Origin: JACJWR01 sp964474045
GTDB taxonomy: Bacteria; Actinomycetota; Actinomycetes; S36-B12; UBA10799
DNA: 64,000 bases
Assembly (NCBI GenBank): GCA_964474045.1
Contig: CAYYRC010000010.1
Location: forward strand, 1 to 64,000
Direction of reading: 5' to 3'
The translations under genes and the position numbers were made by a program. Below, one piece after another: positions 42,093 through 50,098 of this stretch (position 1 is the stretch's first letter; every line of letters begins with the position of its first letter). The notes under the pieces are model-generated. The model saw only the letters and a list, made by a program, of their open reading frames with translations, was not told the DNA's origin and made no database searches.

Positions 42093-43217
42093 TCACGTGG
42101 GGTGGTAGCCCGAGGGAGCCACCTTCTCCGGGTCCCAACCCTCGACCGCCGCCGGCGGCCTGGGTGCCGGGCCGATGTAGCGGGCGCTGGGGCGGATGAG
42201 GCGGCCGGTGCGCTTCTGCTCCAGCACGTGTGCGCTCCAGCCGGCCAGCCGGGCGCAGGTGAACATCGACGTGAACATGTGCGGGGGGACCTGGGCGTAG
42301 TCGAGCACGATCGCCGCCCAGAACTCCACGTTGGTCTCGAGCACGCGGTCCGGGCGCCGCTCGCGCAGCTGGGCCAGCGCGGCGCGCTCCAGCGCTACAG
42401 CGACCTCGTAGCGCGGGGCGTCGAGTTCCTTGGCGGTGCGCCGCAGCACCCGGGCGCGCGGGTCCTCGGCGCGGTACACGCGGTGGCCGAAGCCCATGAG
42501 GCGCTGGTTGGAGTCCAGCACGTTGCGGACATAGGCGTCGGCGTCGCCGGTCTGCTCGATCTCCTCGATCATCCCCAACACGCGGGAGGGTGCCCCACCG
42601 TGCAGCGGGCCGCTCATGGCCCCGATGGCGCCCGAGATCGCAGCCGGCACATCCGCCCCGGTGGACGCGATGACCCGGGCGGTGAAGGTGCTGGCGTTCA
42701 TGCCGTGCTCGGCCGCGGACACGAAGTAGGCGTCCACCGCCTGCACGTGCTTGGGGTCGGGCTCGCCGCGCCAACGCACCATGAAGCGCTCGACGATCGT
42801 GGAGGCCTTGTCGATCTCGGCCTGCGGCACCATCGGCTGCCCCAGCCCGCGGGCGGCCTGCGCGACGAAGGACATGGCCATCACCGACACCTTGGCCAGG
42901 TCGTCCTCGGCCTGGCGGTCGTCGATGTCGAGCAGCGGACGCAAACCCCAGGCCGGCGCGAGCATGGCGATCGCGGACTGCACGTCTACCCGCACGTCCC
43001 CGGAGTGCACCGGAATGGGGTACTGCTCGGCCGGGCGCGGGCCCTCGTTGAAGTTGTTGTTGACCAGCAGGCTCCACACGCTGCCGAAGGACACGCGTCC
43101 CACGAGGTCCTCGATGTCCACCCCGCGGTAGCGCAGTGCGCTGCCCTCCTTGTCCGGCTCGGCGATCTCGGTTTCGAAGGCGATGACGCCCTCAAGGCCA
43201 GGAACGAAGTCGGACAT
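42093..43217 (-). CDS. citA: Citrate synthase 2 (CitA-like)
   Basis: 374 residues. Condenses acetyl-CoA and oxaloacetate to citrate. Catalytic residues are in place: EHGMNASTFTARV (His171), GPLHGGAPSRVL (His206), MGFGHRVYRAEDPRARVLR (His245) and FWAAIVLDYAQV (Asp306). The N-terminus (FVPGLEGVIAFETEIAEPDK) and overall length match mycobacterial CitA, a second citrate synthase distinct from the larger GltA. A 62-base gap separates it from serC downstream. Confidence 0.95.
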   Translation of the reverse strand: MSDFVPGLEGVIAFETEIAEPDKEGSALRYRGVDIEDLVGRVSFGSVWSLLVNNNFNEGPRPAEQYPIPVHSGDVRVDVQSAIAMLAPAWGLRPLLDIDDRQAEDDLAKVSVMAMSFVAQAARGLGQPMVPQAEIDKASTIVERFMVRWRGEPDPKHVQAVDAYFVSAAEHGMNASTFTARVIASTGADVPAAISGAIGAMSGPLHGGAPSRVLGMIEEIEQTGDADAYVRNVLDSNQRLMGFGHRVYRAEDPRARVLRRTAKELDAPRYEVAVALERAALAQLRERRPDRVLETNVEFWAAIVLDYAQVPPHMFTSMFTCARLAGWSAHVLEQKRTGRLIRPSARYIGPAPRPPAAVEGWDPEKVAPSGYHPT

Positions 43218-43316
43218 GGGGCCTCCAGCGGGATGCGGCGGTGGTGGGTCTCGCGGCGATCCTACTCGCGGGTTGCGGCGCGCGGGAGGCGCTTTGGCGC
43301 ATGTGCCGGGTGCGGG

Positions 43317-44591
43317 TTACCCGGCCAGGCCGACCACTCGCGAGAGCAGCTCGGCGACGCGCGGGTGGTCGAGCAGGTCGTTGTGCCCGGCGTCGCCGAT
43401 GATCACCAGTGAGTCGTGGGTGCCGTTGGGCGCGAACGCCGCGCTCGGCCGGCGCACCAGGCCGTCGCCCATGACGGCCGCCACCGCCGAGTCCGGGTCG
43501 GACGCGAGCGTCGCCACGGCTGCGTGGTGGCGCGTGCCCGGCGGCAGCGGCAGCGGCACGGTGCGGTCGTGGAGCGCCTCGTCGGGATCCTCCCCAGCCC
43601 AGTCTTCGTGACGCACGGCTCCGAAGCGCAGGTCCTTGATGCCCTGGCTGCGGCTGTCGCAGAGGTCGGCGATCGGCGCCGCCATCGGGTCCAGTCGCAG
43701 GCCCTGGATGACCACGTTGGCGACCTTTTCCATCGGGGCGCCGCGATGGGGTGTAGCCAGGGTCACGAGGTCGGTCAGAACCGACGGCCAGGCGGCCTGC
43801 CCCTCGGGGCCGGCATCGGCGGCCGCGGCGCAGGCGGCGCGGGCGACGAGGCCGCCCATGGAGTGCCCGACGATGATCAGCCGCGAGACCGGCTGCTGCG
43901 GCCAGGACCGGACCAGGCCGTCAAGCAGCTCCGACAGCTCGCGCCCGTTGTCGGCGACGGCTGCGCCAGTGTTGTAGCGGACGAACACCGCAGTGGCCCC
44001 GGCGGCGAGCACAGCGGCTGCATAGTCGTCGCTCCACACGAGCTCGGTCGCGGCTAGCCCGTGGACGAAGACCACGACGGTGTCCGTGGCCGCCGGGTAG
44101 GCGCGCGTCAGCGACGCGCGAGTGCACTCGAGCGCTAACCCGTCAAGGCGTAGCGCCATGGGCGACACCAGCGCCGCCGACGCCGGATCCGCGGCTAGCG
44201 AGTCGCCGAAGGCGGCGGACAGTGCCGCCGAGGTCGCAGCCCACCGGGTCTGCTCATCGGCCGGGAGCGTCGCGGCGGCATGCCCGACTGCGGCGTCGCT
44301 GATCTTGGCGATGCCTCGGATCTGGGTGTGGACGGCTTTCGTCTGCAGCGCGACTGCGCTGAGCACCCCGGCGGCCGCTCGGCCGACGGGGTTCGCCGCC
44401 GGGTGGGCGCGGGCCGCCGCGTCGAAGCCGGTACCCACCCGGGCGCGGGCGACCGTCTGCATCTGCTCGACGGTCGAGGAAACGGCGACGACGGCTGAGG
44501 CGAGGGCGTGCGCGCCGGCGCGCACGCCCTCGGAGCCCCTGGGCGGCTGGCCGTCGGAATGGCTGGAGGGGGAGGTGTTCTTGGAAGTCAT
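43317..44591 (-). CDS. Alpha/beta hydrolase (PGAP1/DUF676-like lipase fold)
   Basis: 424 residues from the ATG at 44591. The frame is open far upstream but only in antisense to other genes. The first ~150 residues are Ala-rich and helical. The hydrolase part has VVFVHGLAATELVWSDDYA (oxyanion region), IIVGHSMGGLVARAA (Ser nucleophile near residue 250), LVTLATPHRGAPMEKVANV and a final GDAGHNDLLDHPRV with the likely catalytic His. The pattern fits lipase or thioesterase members that act on lipids or esters; the substrate is unknown. Divergent from pdxH. Confidence 0.8.
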   Translation of the reverse strand: MTSKNTSPSSHSDGQPPRGSEGVRAGAHALASAVVAVSSTVEQMQTVARARVGTGFDAAARAHPAANPVGRAAAGVLSAVALQTKAVHTQIRGIAKISDAAVGHAAATLPADEQTRWAATSAALSAAFGDSLAADPASAALVSPMALRLDGLALECTRASLTRAYPAATDTVVVFVHGLAATELVWSDDYAAAVLAAGATAVFVRYNTGAAVADNGRELSELLDGLVRSWPQQPVSRLIIVGHSMGGLVARAACAAAADAGPEGQAAWPSVLTDLVTLATPHRGAPMEKVANVVIQGLRLDPMAAPIADLCDSRSQGIKDLRFGAVRHEDWAGEDPDEALHDRTVPLPLPPGTRHHAAVATLASDPDSAVAAVMGDGLVRRPSAAFAPNGTHDSLVIIGDAGHNDLLDHPRVAELLSRVVGLAG

Positions 44592-44652
44592 GACACAATG
44601 GTGCCGATCGGCGGAGGATAAAGATACGGTCTGGCGAACAGCATTCGGCCAT

Positions 44653-44673
44653 TTATCTAATGCCGCGAGATAA
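44653..44673. promoter_or_regulatory. Short inverted repeat upstream of pdxH
   Basis: TTATCT (44653-44658) and AGATAA (44668-44673) form a dyad with nine bases between, inside the only AT-rich part of the spacer between the divergent hydrolase and pdxH genes. It could be a repressor site or overlap a promoter. Evidence is symmetry and position only. Confidence 0.3.
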
Positions 44674-44756
44674 TTCGCCTTCCAGTCGTCCTTGTGTCCC
44701 CTCGCGGGTGGGTGACTCGCCTGGAGACTTTCCCGGCCATCCCCCACGATGGAGTT

Positions 44757-45476
44757 GTGAGCCTGTGGGAATCGCCCGACGTCGCGGGTATGCGCACGTC
44801 CTATGAGAGTGGTGTGCTGCGCCGCGCCGACCTCGCCGCCACGCCGCTGGAGCAGTTCCGCCGCTGGTTGGCCGACGCCGTCGCCGCGGGGCTGCCCGAG
44901 CCCAACGCCATGGTGCTGGCCACCGCGGCGCCGCACCGGGACGAGGACGGCCCATGGCGGGGGCTTGCGGACATGGAGCTGACCTCGCGGGTCGTCCTGC
45001 TGAAAGCGGCCGAGGGCCGCGGGCTCTCGTTCTTCACCAACTACACCTCGCGCAAAGCAGCCGCCATGCGGGCCCAACCGGAGGTGTCGCTGCTGTTCCC
45101 ATGGTTTGCGATGGAGCGCCAGGTCAGCGTCTCCGGCGTCGCGGAGCAACTGTCGGCTGAGGAATCCGCGGAGTACTTCCGGTCGCGCCCGCATGGGTCG
45201 CAGGTCGCGGCCTGGGCTTCCAGGCAGTCCGAGCCCCTGGCCGGGCGCGAGCCCCTGGAGTCGCGCTACGCCGAGCTCGGAGCGCAATGGCCGGAGGGCT
45301 CGCAGGTGCCCGTGCCCGACTTCTGGGGCGGATATCTGGTGCGGGTGCGCTCGGTGGAGTTCTGGCACGGGCGGCAGTCTCGGATGCACGATCGGCTGCG
45401 GTTCGTCAGCGTCACGGGTGAGCCCGCGGATCTGGGCGACGAGCGGCAGTGGCAGGTCCAGCGCTACTCGCCTTGA
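44757..45476 (+). CDS. pdxH: Pyridoxamine 5'-phosphate oxidase
   Basis: 239 residues from the GTG at 44757 (later ATG at 44790 possible). An FMN enzyme that oxidises pyridoxamine or pyridoxine phosphate to pyridoxal phosphate, the cofactor SerC needs. Family stretches: EPNAMVLATAA, SRVVLLKAAEGRGLSFFTNY (FMN site), SRKAAAMRAQPEVSLLFPW, RQVSVSGVAEQL, and the C-terminal VEFWHGRQSRMHDRLRF, which is the PdxH signature. Its place near serC fits shared vitamin B6 and serine metabolism. Confidence 0.94.
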   Translation: MSLWESPDVAGMRTSYESGVLRRADLAATPLEQFRRWLADAVAAGLPEPNAMVLATAAPHRDEDGPWRGLADMELTSRVVLLKAAEGRGLSFFTNYTSRKAAAMRAQPEVSLLFPWFAMERQVSVSGVAEQLSAEESAEYFRSRPHGSQVAAWASRQSEPLAGREPLESRYAELGAQWPEGSQVPVPDFWGGYLVRVRSVEFWHGRQSRMHDRLRFVSVTGEPADLGDERQWQVQRYSP

Positions 45477-45573
45477 GCGGTATCTGCGCACTTCCGGCTC
45501 GGTCGGAACCGGCCGAGATCGCGGCGCGTGGAAGCACCGCAATCCCTGTGGCGCATGACACACTGACCTGATT

Positions 45574-46389
45574 ATGACGACCCCGCCCCCCGCCTCCCGC
45601 GCCGAGCCGACGGTCGTCGCCGTGATGTCTCTGAAAGGCGGCGTCGGCAAGACCTCGGTCGTCTTGGGGCTCGCGGGCGCGGCGCTGGAGCGCGGCCTGC
45701 CCACGTTGGTGGTGGACCTCGACCCGCAGGGCAACGCGACGTCGGCGCTGGACCCGGTGGCGGCGCCGTACTCCGTGTCGGACGTCCTGCATGACGCGCG
45801 CGCCGGCATCGCCGCCGACGCGGTGGTCGACTCGTGCTGGGGCCACGAGATCAAGCTCATCCCCTCCGAGCGCGCGCTGGAGCACCGTGCGGCCGAGACC
45901 GGACCGCGGTCTGAGCGCCGGCTGCGCACCGCGCTGCTGGGGGTGACCTCCGGCTTCCGGCTGGTGCTCATCGACTGCCCGCCCAACTTGGGCGAGCTCA
46001 CCCGCAACGCCCTGTACGCCGCTGACCAGGCGCTGGTCATCACCGAGCCGTCCTTCTTCGCGGTGCAGAGCGCAGCCCAGTCGATCGAGTCGATCGAGGT
46101 CGCACGGGCCGCGGGCCACACCGACTTGAAGTTGCTCGGCATCCTCGCCACGAGGGTTCGCCCGCGCTTCGCTGAGCACCGGTACCGGCTGCGGGAGCTG
46201 AACGAGGCGTTCGGCGACGTCGTGCTGCCGCCGATCCCCGACCGTACCGCGATCCAGCAGGCACAGGGATCCTGCGTTCCAGTGCAGCGGTGGCGCAGCC
46301 AGAGTGCGAAGGCCGCCTCGGCGGCGTTCGACGAACTGCTCGATCTGGCCCTCGCCCAGGGCACGACGGCCCCGTCCGAGAAGAGGTAG
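45574..46389 (+). CDS. ParA-family partition ATPase (orphan, chromosomal)
   Basis: 271 residues. Deviant Walker A MSLKGGVGKTSVVLGLAG near residue 20 with both Lys, Walker A' TLVVDLDPQGNATSAL, and Walker B LVLIDCPPNLGELTRNAL. These are the marks of ParA/Soj/MinD ATPases that form moving gradients on the nucleoid. No parB or parS is nearby; the next gene, five bases on, encodes a ribbon-helix-helix protein and is the likely partner. This may position a protein complex or plasmid-like cargo and not the chromosome origin. Confidence 0.9.
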   Translation: MTTPPPASRAEPTVVAVMSLKGGVGKTSVVLGLAGAALERGLPTLVVDLDPQGNATSALDPVAAPYSVSDVLHDARAGIAADAVVDSCWGHEIKLIPSERALEHRAAETGPRSERRLRTALLGVTSGFRLVLIDCPPNLGELTRNALYAADQALVITEPSFFAVQSAAQSIESIEVARAAGHTDLKLLGILATRVRPRFAEHRYRLRELNEAFGDVVLPPIPDRTAIQQAQGSCVPVQRWRSQSAKAASAAFDELLDLALAQGTTAPSEKR

Positions 46390-46394
46390 ACAAC

Positions 46395-46811
46395 ATGGTC
46401 ACCAATCCCGCGCCGCGCCCGGCGCTGCGCAAAGCCCCCGATGCCCGGGTGCACCCGGCTGCGCCCGTGGTCGGCCCGGATTCCCCGCCTGGGGTGGTGC
46501 AGGCGCCGCCCAAGCCCATGGCCGGAGCCAAGGCGCCCACGCATCTGCGGCCGGTCGTGGGGATTGGCGGCTCCACCTCAGACGTCCTACGCCGGGTGCC
46601 GGACGACGCCAGCAAGGCGGCTGCCAAGAAGGCCAAGAAGCAGTCCAAGAAGGCCGCCAAGGCCGAGCGCAAGCGACGCCAAGCGCGGGTCGAGCTGCAA
46701 GTCAAGGTGCCCAAGGACGTGCGCAACCAGCTGCGCAAGAACGCCAAGGCGCGCGGCACCAGCGTCGACGACGTCGTGACCTCGGTGCTCGAGGGCTGGC
46801 TGCGCGACTGA
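46395..46811 (+). CDS. Ribbon-helix-helix protein, likely ParA partner
   Basis: 138 residues from the ATG at 46395. The N-terminal ~70 residues are Pro/Ala-rich, then comes a Lys/Ala-rich helix (about residues 72-95, many KK and KAAK units), and a C-terminal ribbon-helix-helix: RVELQVKVPKDVRNQLRKNA, then KARGTSVDDVVTSVLEGWLR. This layout suits a DNA-binding adaptor that stimulates ParA through its basic or disordered part. It follows parA directly and is surely co-transcribed. The cargo is unknown. Confidence 0.75.
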   Translation: MVTNPAPRPALRKAPDARVHPAAPVVGPDSPPGVVQAPPKPMAGAKAPTHLRPVVGIGGSTSDVLRRVPDDASKAAAKKAKKQSKKAAKAERKRRQARVELQVKVPKDVRNQLRKNAKARGTSVDDVVTSVLEGWLRD

Positions 46812-46850
46812 GCCAGCGCGACTGAGCTAGCGCAAGCCCGGCGAGGGCGG

Positions 46851-48266
46851 TCAGCCCCCGCTCGCCGCCGCCTTCATCGCCTCGAAGCGGGCGAGCGCCA
46901 CGTCCTTCTCGGCGAAGTGGTCGACGATCCGCTGTGGGTAGTCGGCGGCCAAGAGCGGTGCCTTCCAGGGCTCATGGGCGGCCGAGCCCGGCAGGCCCCG
47001 CAGCTCCGGCACGTAGCGGCGCACGTAGTCGCCCTCGGGATCGAAGCGCTGGCCCTGCAGCACCGGGTTGAAGATGCGGTAGTAGGGCGCCGCGTCTGTG
47101 CCGCAGCCCGCCGTCCATTGCCACCCCTGCGAGTTGCTGGCCAGGTCGCCGTCAGCCAGATGCGACATGAACCATTCGGCGCCGCGCCACCAGGGCAGGT
47201 GGAGGTCTTTGACCAGAAACGACGCCACAATCATCCGCACCCGGTTGTGCACCCAGCCCTCGGCGAGCAGCTGGCGCATGCCGGCGTCGACGAACGGATA
47301 CCCGGTGCGGCCGGCGCACCAGGCCGCGAATCTCCGGTCGCCCTCGGGCCCATCGGCATAGTCGAGGTTCTCGTCGAAGCGGCGGTCCAGTGACCTCACC
47401 GCGCTCTCGGGGCTGCGGAACAGCACGTCGGCGTAGAACTCCCGGAAGGCGATCTCGCGCCGGAAGGCCTCTGCGCCGGCGCCGGTGAGCCCGTCGGCGG
47501 TCACCGCCCCGGTCAGATCCGCGAGCAGCGTGCGAGGGTGGATCTCGCCGAATCTCAGGGCAGCGCTCAGGGCGGAGGTGGCGTGCAGGTCGGGACGGTT
47601 GCGCAAGTCGGCGTAGGCGGCGACGCCGCCCCCGGCCAGGAACTCCTGCCAGCGGGCGAGTGCCGACAGTTCCCCGGCCGGCGGCAGCAGCCTGGCATCA
47701 TTGCTGGAGGCCGAATCCAGCACTGCCGGCCAGGGGTCGCTCTCGACCTTGAGCCATTCCGGGCCGGGGTCCGGCGGGGCCGCCGGCTCCGGCCAGCCGT
47801 GGGCCAGCCACGCCTTGTAGAAGGGCGTGTAGACCCGGTAGGCGGTGCCGTCGGGCTTGGTCACCCGACCTGGCGACACGGCGTAGGGCGAGCCGGTCGC
47901 GACCAACTCGAGCCCCTGCGCGGCCAGGACCGCCGCCACCCGGGCGTCGCGGCGTTGTCCATACGGGCCGAAGTCCGCGCTGATGTGCACCGCTGGGGCG
48001 CCCAGCTGCGCCGCCAACGCCAGGACGACCTCCGCCGGGTCGCCGAAGCGCAGCACCAGCGAGCCACCCGTCGCCGCATCCAGCGCCCGCAGCGACTCTC
48101 CCAGCCGGCGCGTCCGAGCCGACCCGTCGAGGAGCACGGGGTCGGCGACGAACAGGCCCACCACGCTGCCGCCTTCCGCCGCCGCGGCGCTCGCGGCGCG
48201 CGCCAGGGCTGGTTGGTCGGTCAGGCGCAGGTCACGCCGGAACCACATGATGTGCGGCGCCGTCAC
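46851..48266 (-). CDS. phrB: Deoxyribodipyrimidine photolyase
   Basis: 471 residues. The N-terminal antenna-binding domain begins HIMWFRRDLRLTDQPAL, and the C-terminal FAD domain has FREFYADVLFRSP, GRTGYPFVDAGMRQLLAEGW, VHNRVRMIVASFLVKDLHLP, GDLASNSQGWQWTAGCGTDA and YYRIFNPVLQGQRFDPEGDY. These are class I CPD photolyase signatures, including the Trp residues of the electron chain. It repairs UV dimers with blue light. Its stop faces the ribbon-helix-helix gene. Confidence 0.94.
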   Translation of the reverse strand: MTAPHIMWFRRDLRLTDQPALARAASAAAAEGGSVVGLFVADPVLLDGSARTRRLGESLRALDAATGGSLVLRFGDPAEVVLALAAQLGAPAVHISADFGPYGQRRDARVAAVLAAQGLELVATGSPYAVSPGRVTKPDGTAYRVYTPFYKAWLAHGWPEPAAPPDPGPEWLKVESDPWPAVLDSASSNDARLLPPAGELSALARWQEFLAGGGVAAYADLRNRPDLHATSALSAALRFGEIHPRTLLADLTGAVTADGLTGAGAEAFRREIAFREFYADVLFRSPESAVRSLDRRFDENLDYADGPEGDRRFAAWCAGRTGYPFVDAGMRQLLAEGWVHNRVRMIVASFLVKDLHLPWWRGAEWFMSHLADGDLASNSQGWQWTAGCGTDAAPYYRIFNPVLQGQRFDPEGDYVRRYVPELRGLPGSAAHEPWKAPLLAADYPQRIVDHFAEKDVALARFEAMKAAASGG

Positions 48267-48302
48267 TGCTGGCCCCCGGCGGGCACGCTGTGAACCGTCA
48301 CA

Positions 48303-49034
48303 TCAACCAGCCACCATGATCAGTTCGGCGGCCCAGGCGGGGAGCACGACGGGCTCGTCAACCGCAGCTTGGCCGACGGCAGTCAGCTCATAGCCGGCGG
48401 CGAGTTGGCGGACGGTCACTTGGGTACCAGGGCGCACCCCGCCCGCGTGCAGCTTGTTCATGAGCATCCGGTCGTGCTGCACCTGCTCACCGATCCTGAG
48501 GACGTGCACCGTCGCGGTCGGCGCTGCCGCCACGGCATCGGTCAGCGGCCGCCAGGGCTGCTCCTGGTCGCTGCCCTCCGCAGCCGACTCAGCCGGCCCC
48601 GCCGACTCACCCAGCCCCGCCAACTCGCCCAGCCCCGGGATCGGGTTGCCGAAGGGCGAGGTCTGGGGATGGTCCAGCAGCTCGACCAGGCGGAGCTCCA
48701 CGGCGTCGCTCATCACGTGCTCCCAGCGGCAGGCCTCCTCGTGCACCTCATCCCAGGGCAGTCCGATCACGTCGAGCAGCAGGCACTCCGCCAGCCGATG
48801 CTTGCGCATGACCCGCACGGCCGCTGCCCGACCGGTCGGGGTGAGCTCCAGGCTGCGGTCGGGCCGGACGACGAGGAGGCCGTCGCGCTCCATCCGGGCG
48901 ACCGTTTGCGACACCGTCGGGCCGCTGTGGCCGATCCGCTCCGCTATCCGGGCGCGCAGCGGGGCGATGCCCTCCTCCTCCAGCTCGTACACCGTCCGCA
49001 GGTACATCTCCGTGGTGTCGATCAGCTCGCTCAT
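48303..49034 (-). CDS. ideR: DtxR-family iron-dependent repressor, IdeR-like
   Basis: 243 residues from the ATG at 49034. The N-terminal winged helix (LRARIAERIGHSGPTVSQTV) is followed by the dimer domain and an SH3-like C-terminal domain. All metal ligands of IdeR/DtxR occur at the same numbers: Met10, His79, Glu83, His98, Cys102, Glu105 and His106. This favours iron over manganese sensing. A Gly/Glu/Ala-rich linker (about residues 135-160) is longer than usual. An IdeR-like box lies 123 bases upstream of its start. Confidence 0.9.
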   Translation of the reverse strand: MSELIDTTEMYLRTVYELEEEGIAPLRARIAERIGHSGPTVSQTVARMERDGLLVVRPDRSLELTPTGRAAAVRVMRKHRLAECLLLDVIGLPWDEVHEEACRWEHVMSDAVELRLVELLDHPQTSPFGNPIPGLGELAGLGESAGPAESAAEGSDQEQPWRPLTDAVAAAPTATVHVLRIGEQVQHDRMLMNKLHAGGVRPGTQVTVRQLAAGYELTAVGQAAVDEPVVLPAWAAELIMVAG

Positions 49035-49156
49035 GCGGGGAATCCTCGGCCGACAGGCATGGCCACACGGTAGCCGCACCCGACGCCGTCGGCACGGGGC
49101 GCGAGACTCACGTGGATCGATCAAGCCCGTGTACTGCCGCCGTGCGCGTTGCCATG

Positions 49157-49175
49157 CTTGGTTACCCTCACCTGG
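49157..49175. promoter_or_regulatory. Putative IdeR/DtxR box
   Basis: CTTGGTTACCCTCACCTGG matches 13 of 19 positions of the DtxR/IdeR consensus TTAGGTTAGSCTAACCTAA, including both core GGTTA and ACCT parts. It lies between the divergent ideR and SDR genes, so it could serve autoregulation or control the SDR/GGDEF-EAL operon. Confidence 0.45.
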
Positions 49176-49270
49176 GGTTTCCTTGATAGGGATCCTGTTC
49201 TTCAGGGTGGCGCCCGCGCACAATGGTGGGAGCTCTCCTGCGGAGCCACTCGCGCCCTCGGAGGTCTGCC

Positions 49271-50098
49271 ATGCCGGCCAGCTATCCCGCCGCTGCTGAA
49301 GTCCTGGCGCCCGGAGCGCTCGCCGGCCGGCGCGCGCTCGTCACCGGCGGCGGCTCCGGTATCGGGCGCGCCGTAGCGCTGCAGCTGGCCCGGGCCGGCG
49401 CGGACGTCGCGGTGCTGGGTCGCCGCAGCGAACCGTTGGACGACACCTGCCGCATCCTCGCCGAAGCCGCGCCGCAGGCCCGCGCCATCAGCGTCACCGC
49501 GGATGTCCGCGAGCCCGAACAGGTGGACGCCGCGCTGGACCAGGTGCTGGCGGAATTCGGCGCCTTGGAGGTCCTGGTCAACAACGCGGGCGGCCAATTC
49601 GTCAGCCCGGCAGAGCAGATCAGCTACAAGGGCTTCCGCGCCGTCACGAGGCTCAATCTGGACGCGACCTGGTACCTGGGCACCCAGGTGGCCGCCCGCA
49701 CCATGATCCCCGCCGGTTACGGCAAGATCATCAGCATCACCATGACGCCGCGGCGCGGCATGCCGGGGATGTCGCACTCGTCGGCGGCCCGGGCCGCGGT
49801 CGAGTCCCTGGCCCGGACCTGGGCCGTGGAGTGGGGCCGCTACGGCATCCGCACCACCGCCGTCGCGCCGGGCATCGTGCATACCGAAGCCTGGGAGCGC
49901 TACGGCCTGGAACCTGGCCAGATCGCCAGTGTCGTTCCCGTCGGCCGCCTGCAGGCAGCCGAGGAGGTCGCCGCGACCGTGGGCTTCCTGGCCAGTCCTG
50001 CCGGCGACTACATCACCGGCACCACGATCGTGGTGGACGGCGGACTTGACGTCTCCGGTCCGGGCTCGGCCTTCGGGACGGGTGGGGGCGCCGGGTGA
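49271..50098 (+). CDS. SDR-family oxidoreductase, 2,4-dienoyl-CoA reductase-like
   Basis: 275 residues from the ATG at 49271, preceded by GGAGG; an ATG at 49223 is less likely. NAD(P) motif VTGGGSGIGRAVALQLA, then LVNNAGGQFVSPAEQISYKG and IISITMTPRRGMPGMSHSSA. The usual YxxxK is absent: the region reads HSSAARAAVESLART, with Arg where Lys is expected. The NAGGxFxSPxE stretch and the missing Tyr resemble 2,4-dienoyl-CoA reductases (fatty acid oxidation), where the catalytic Tyr sits elsewhere. The Lys-to-Arg change makes activity uncertain. The stop overlaps the next start. Confidence 0.75.
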   Translation: MPASYPAAAEVLAPGALAGRRALVTGGGSGIGRAVALQLARAGADVAVLGRRSEPLDDTCRILAEAAPQARAISVTADVREPEQVDAALDQVLAEFGALEVLVNNAGGQFVSPAEQISYKGFRAVTRLNLDATWYLGTQVAARTMIPAGYGKIISITMTPRRGMPGMSHSSAARAAVESLARTWAVEWGRYGIRTTAVAPGIVHTEAWERYGLEPGQIASVVPVGRLQAAEEVAATVGFLASPAGDYITGTTIVVDGGLDVSGPGSAFGTGGGAG

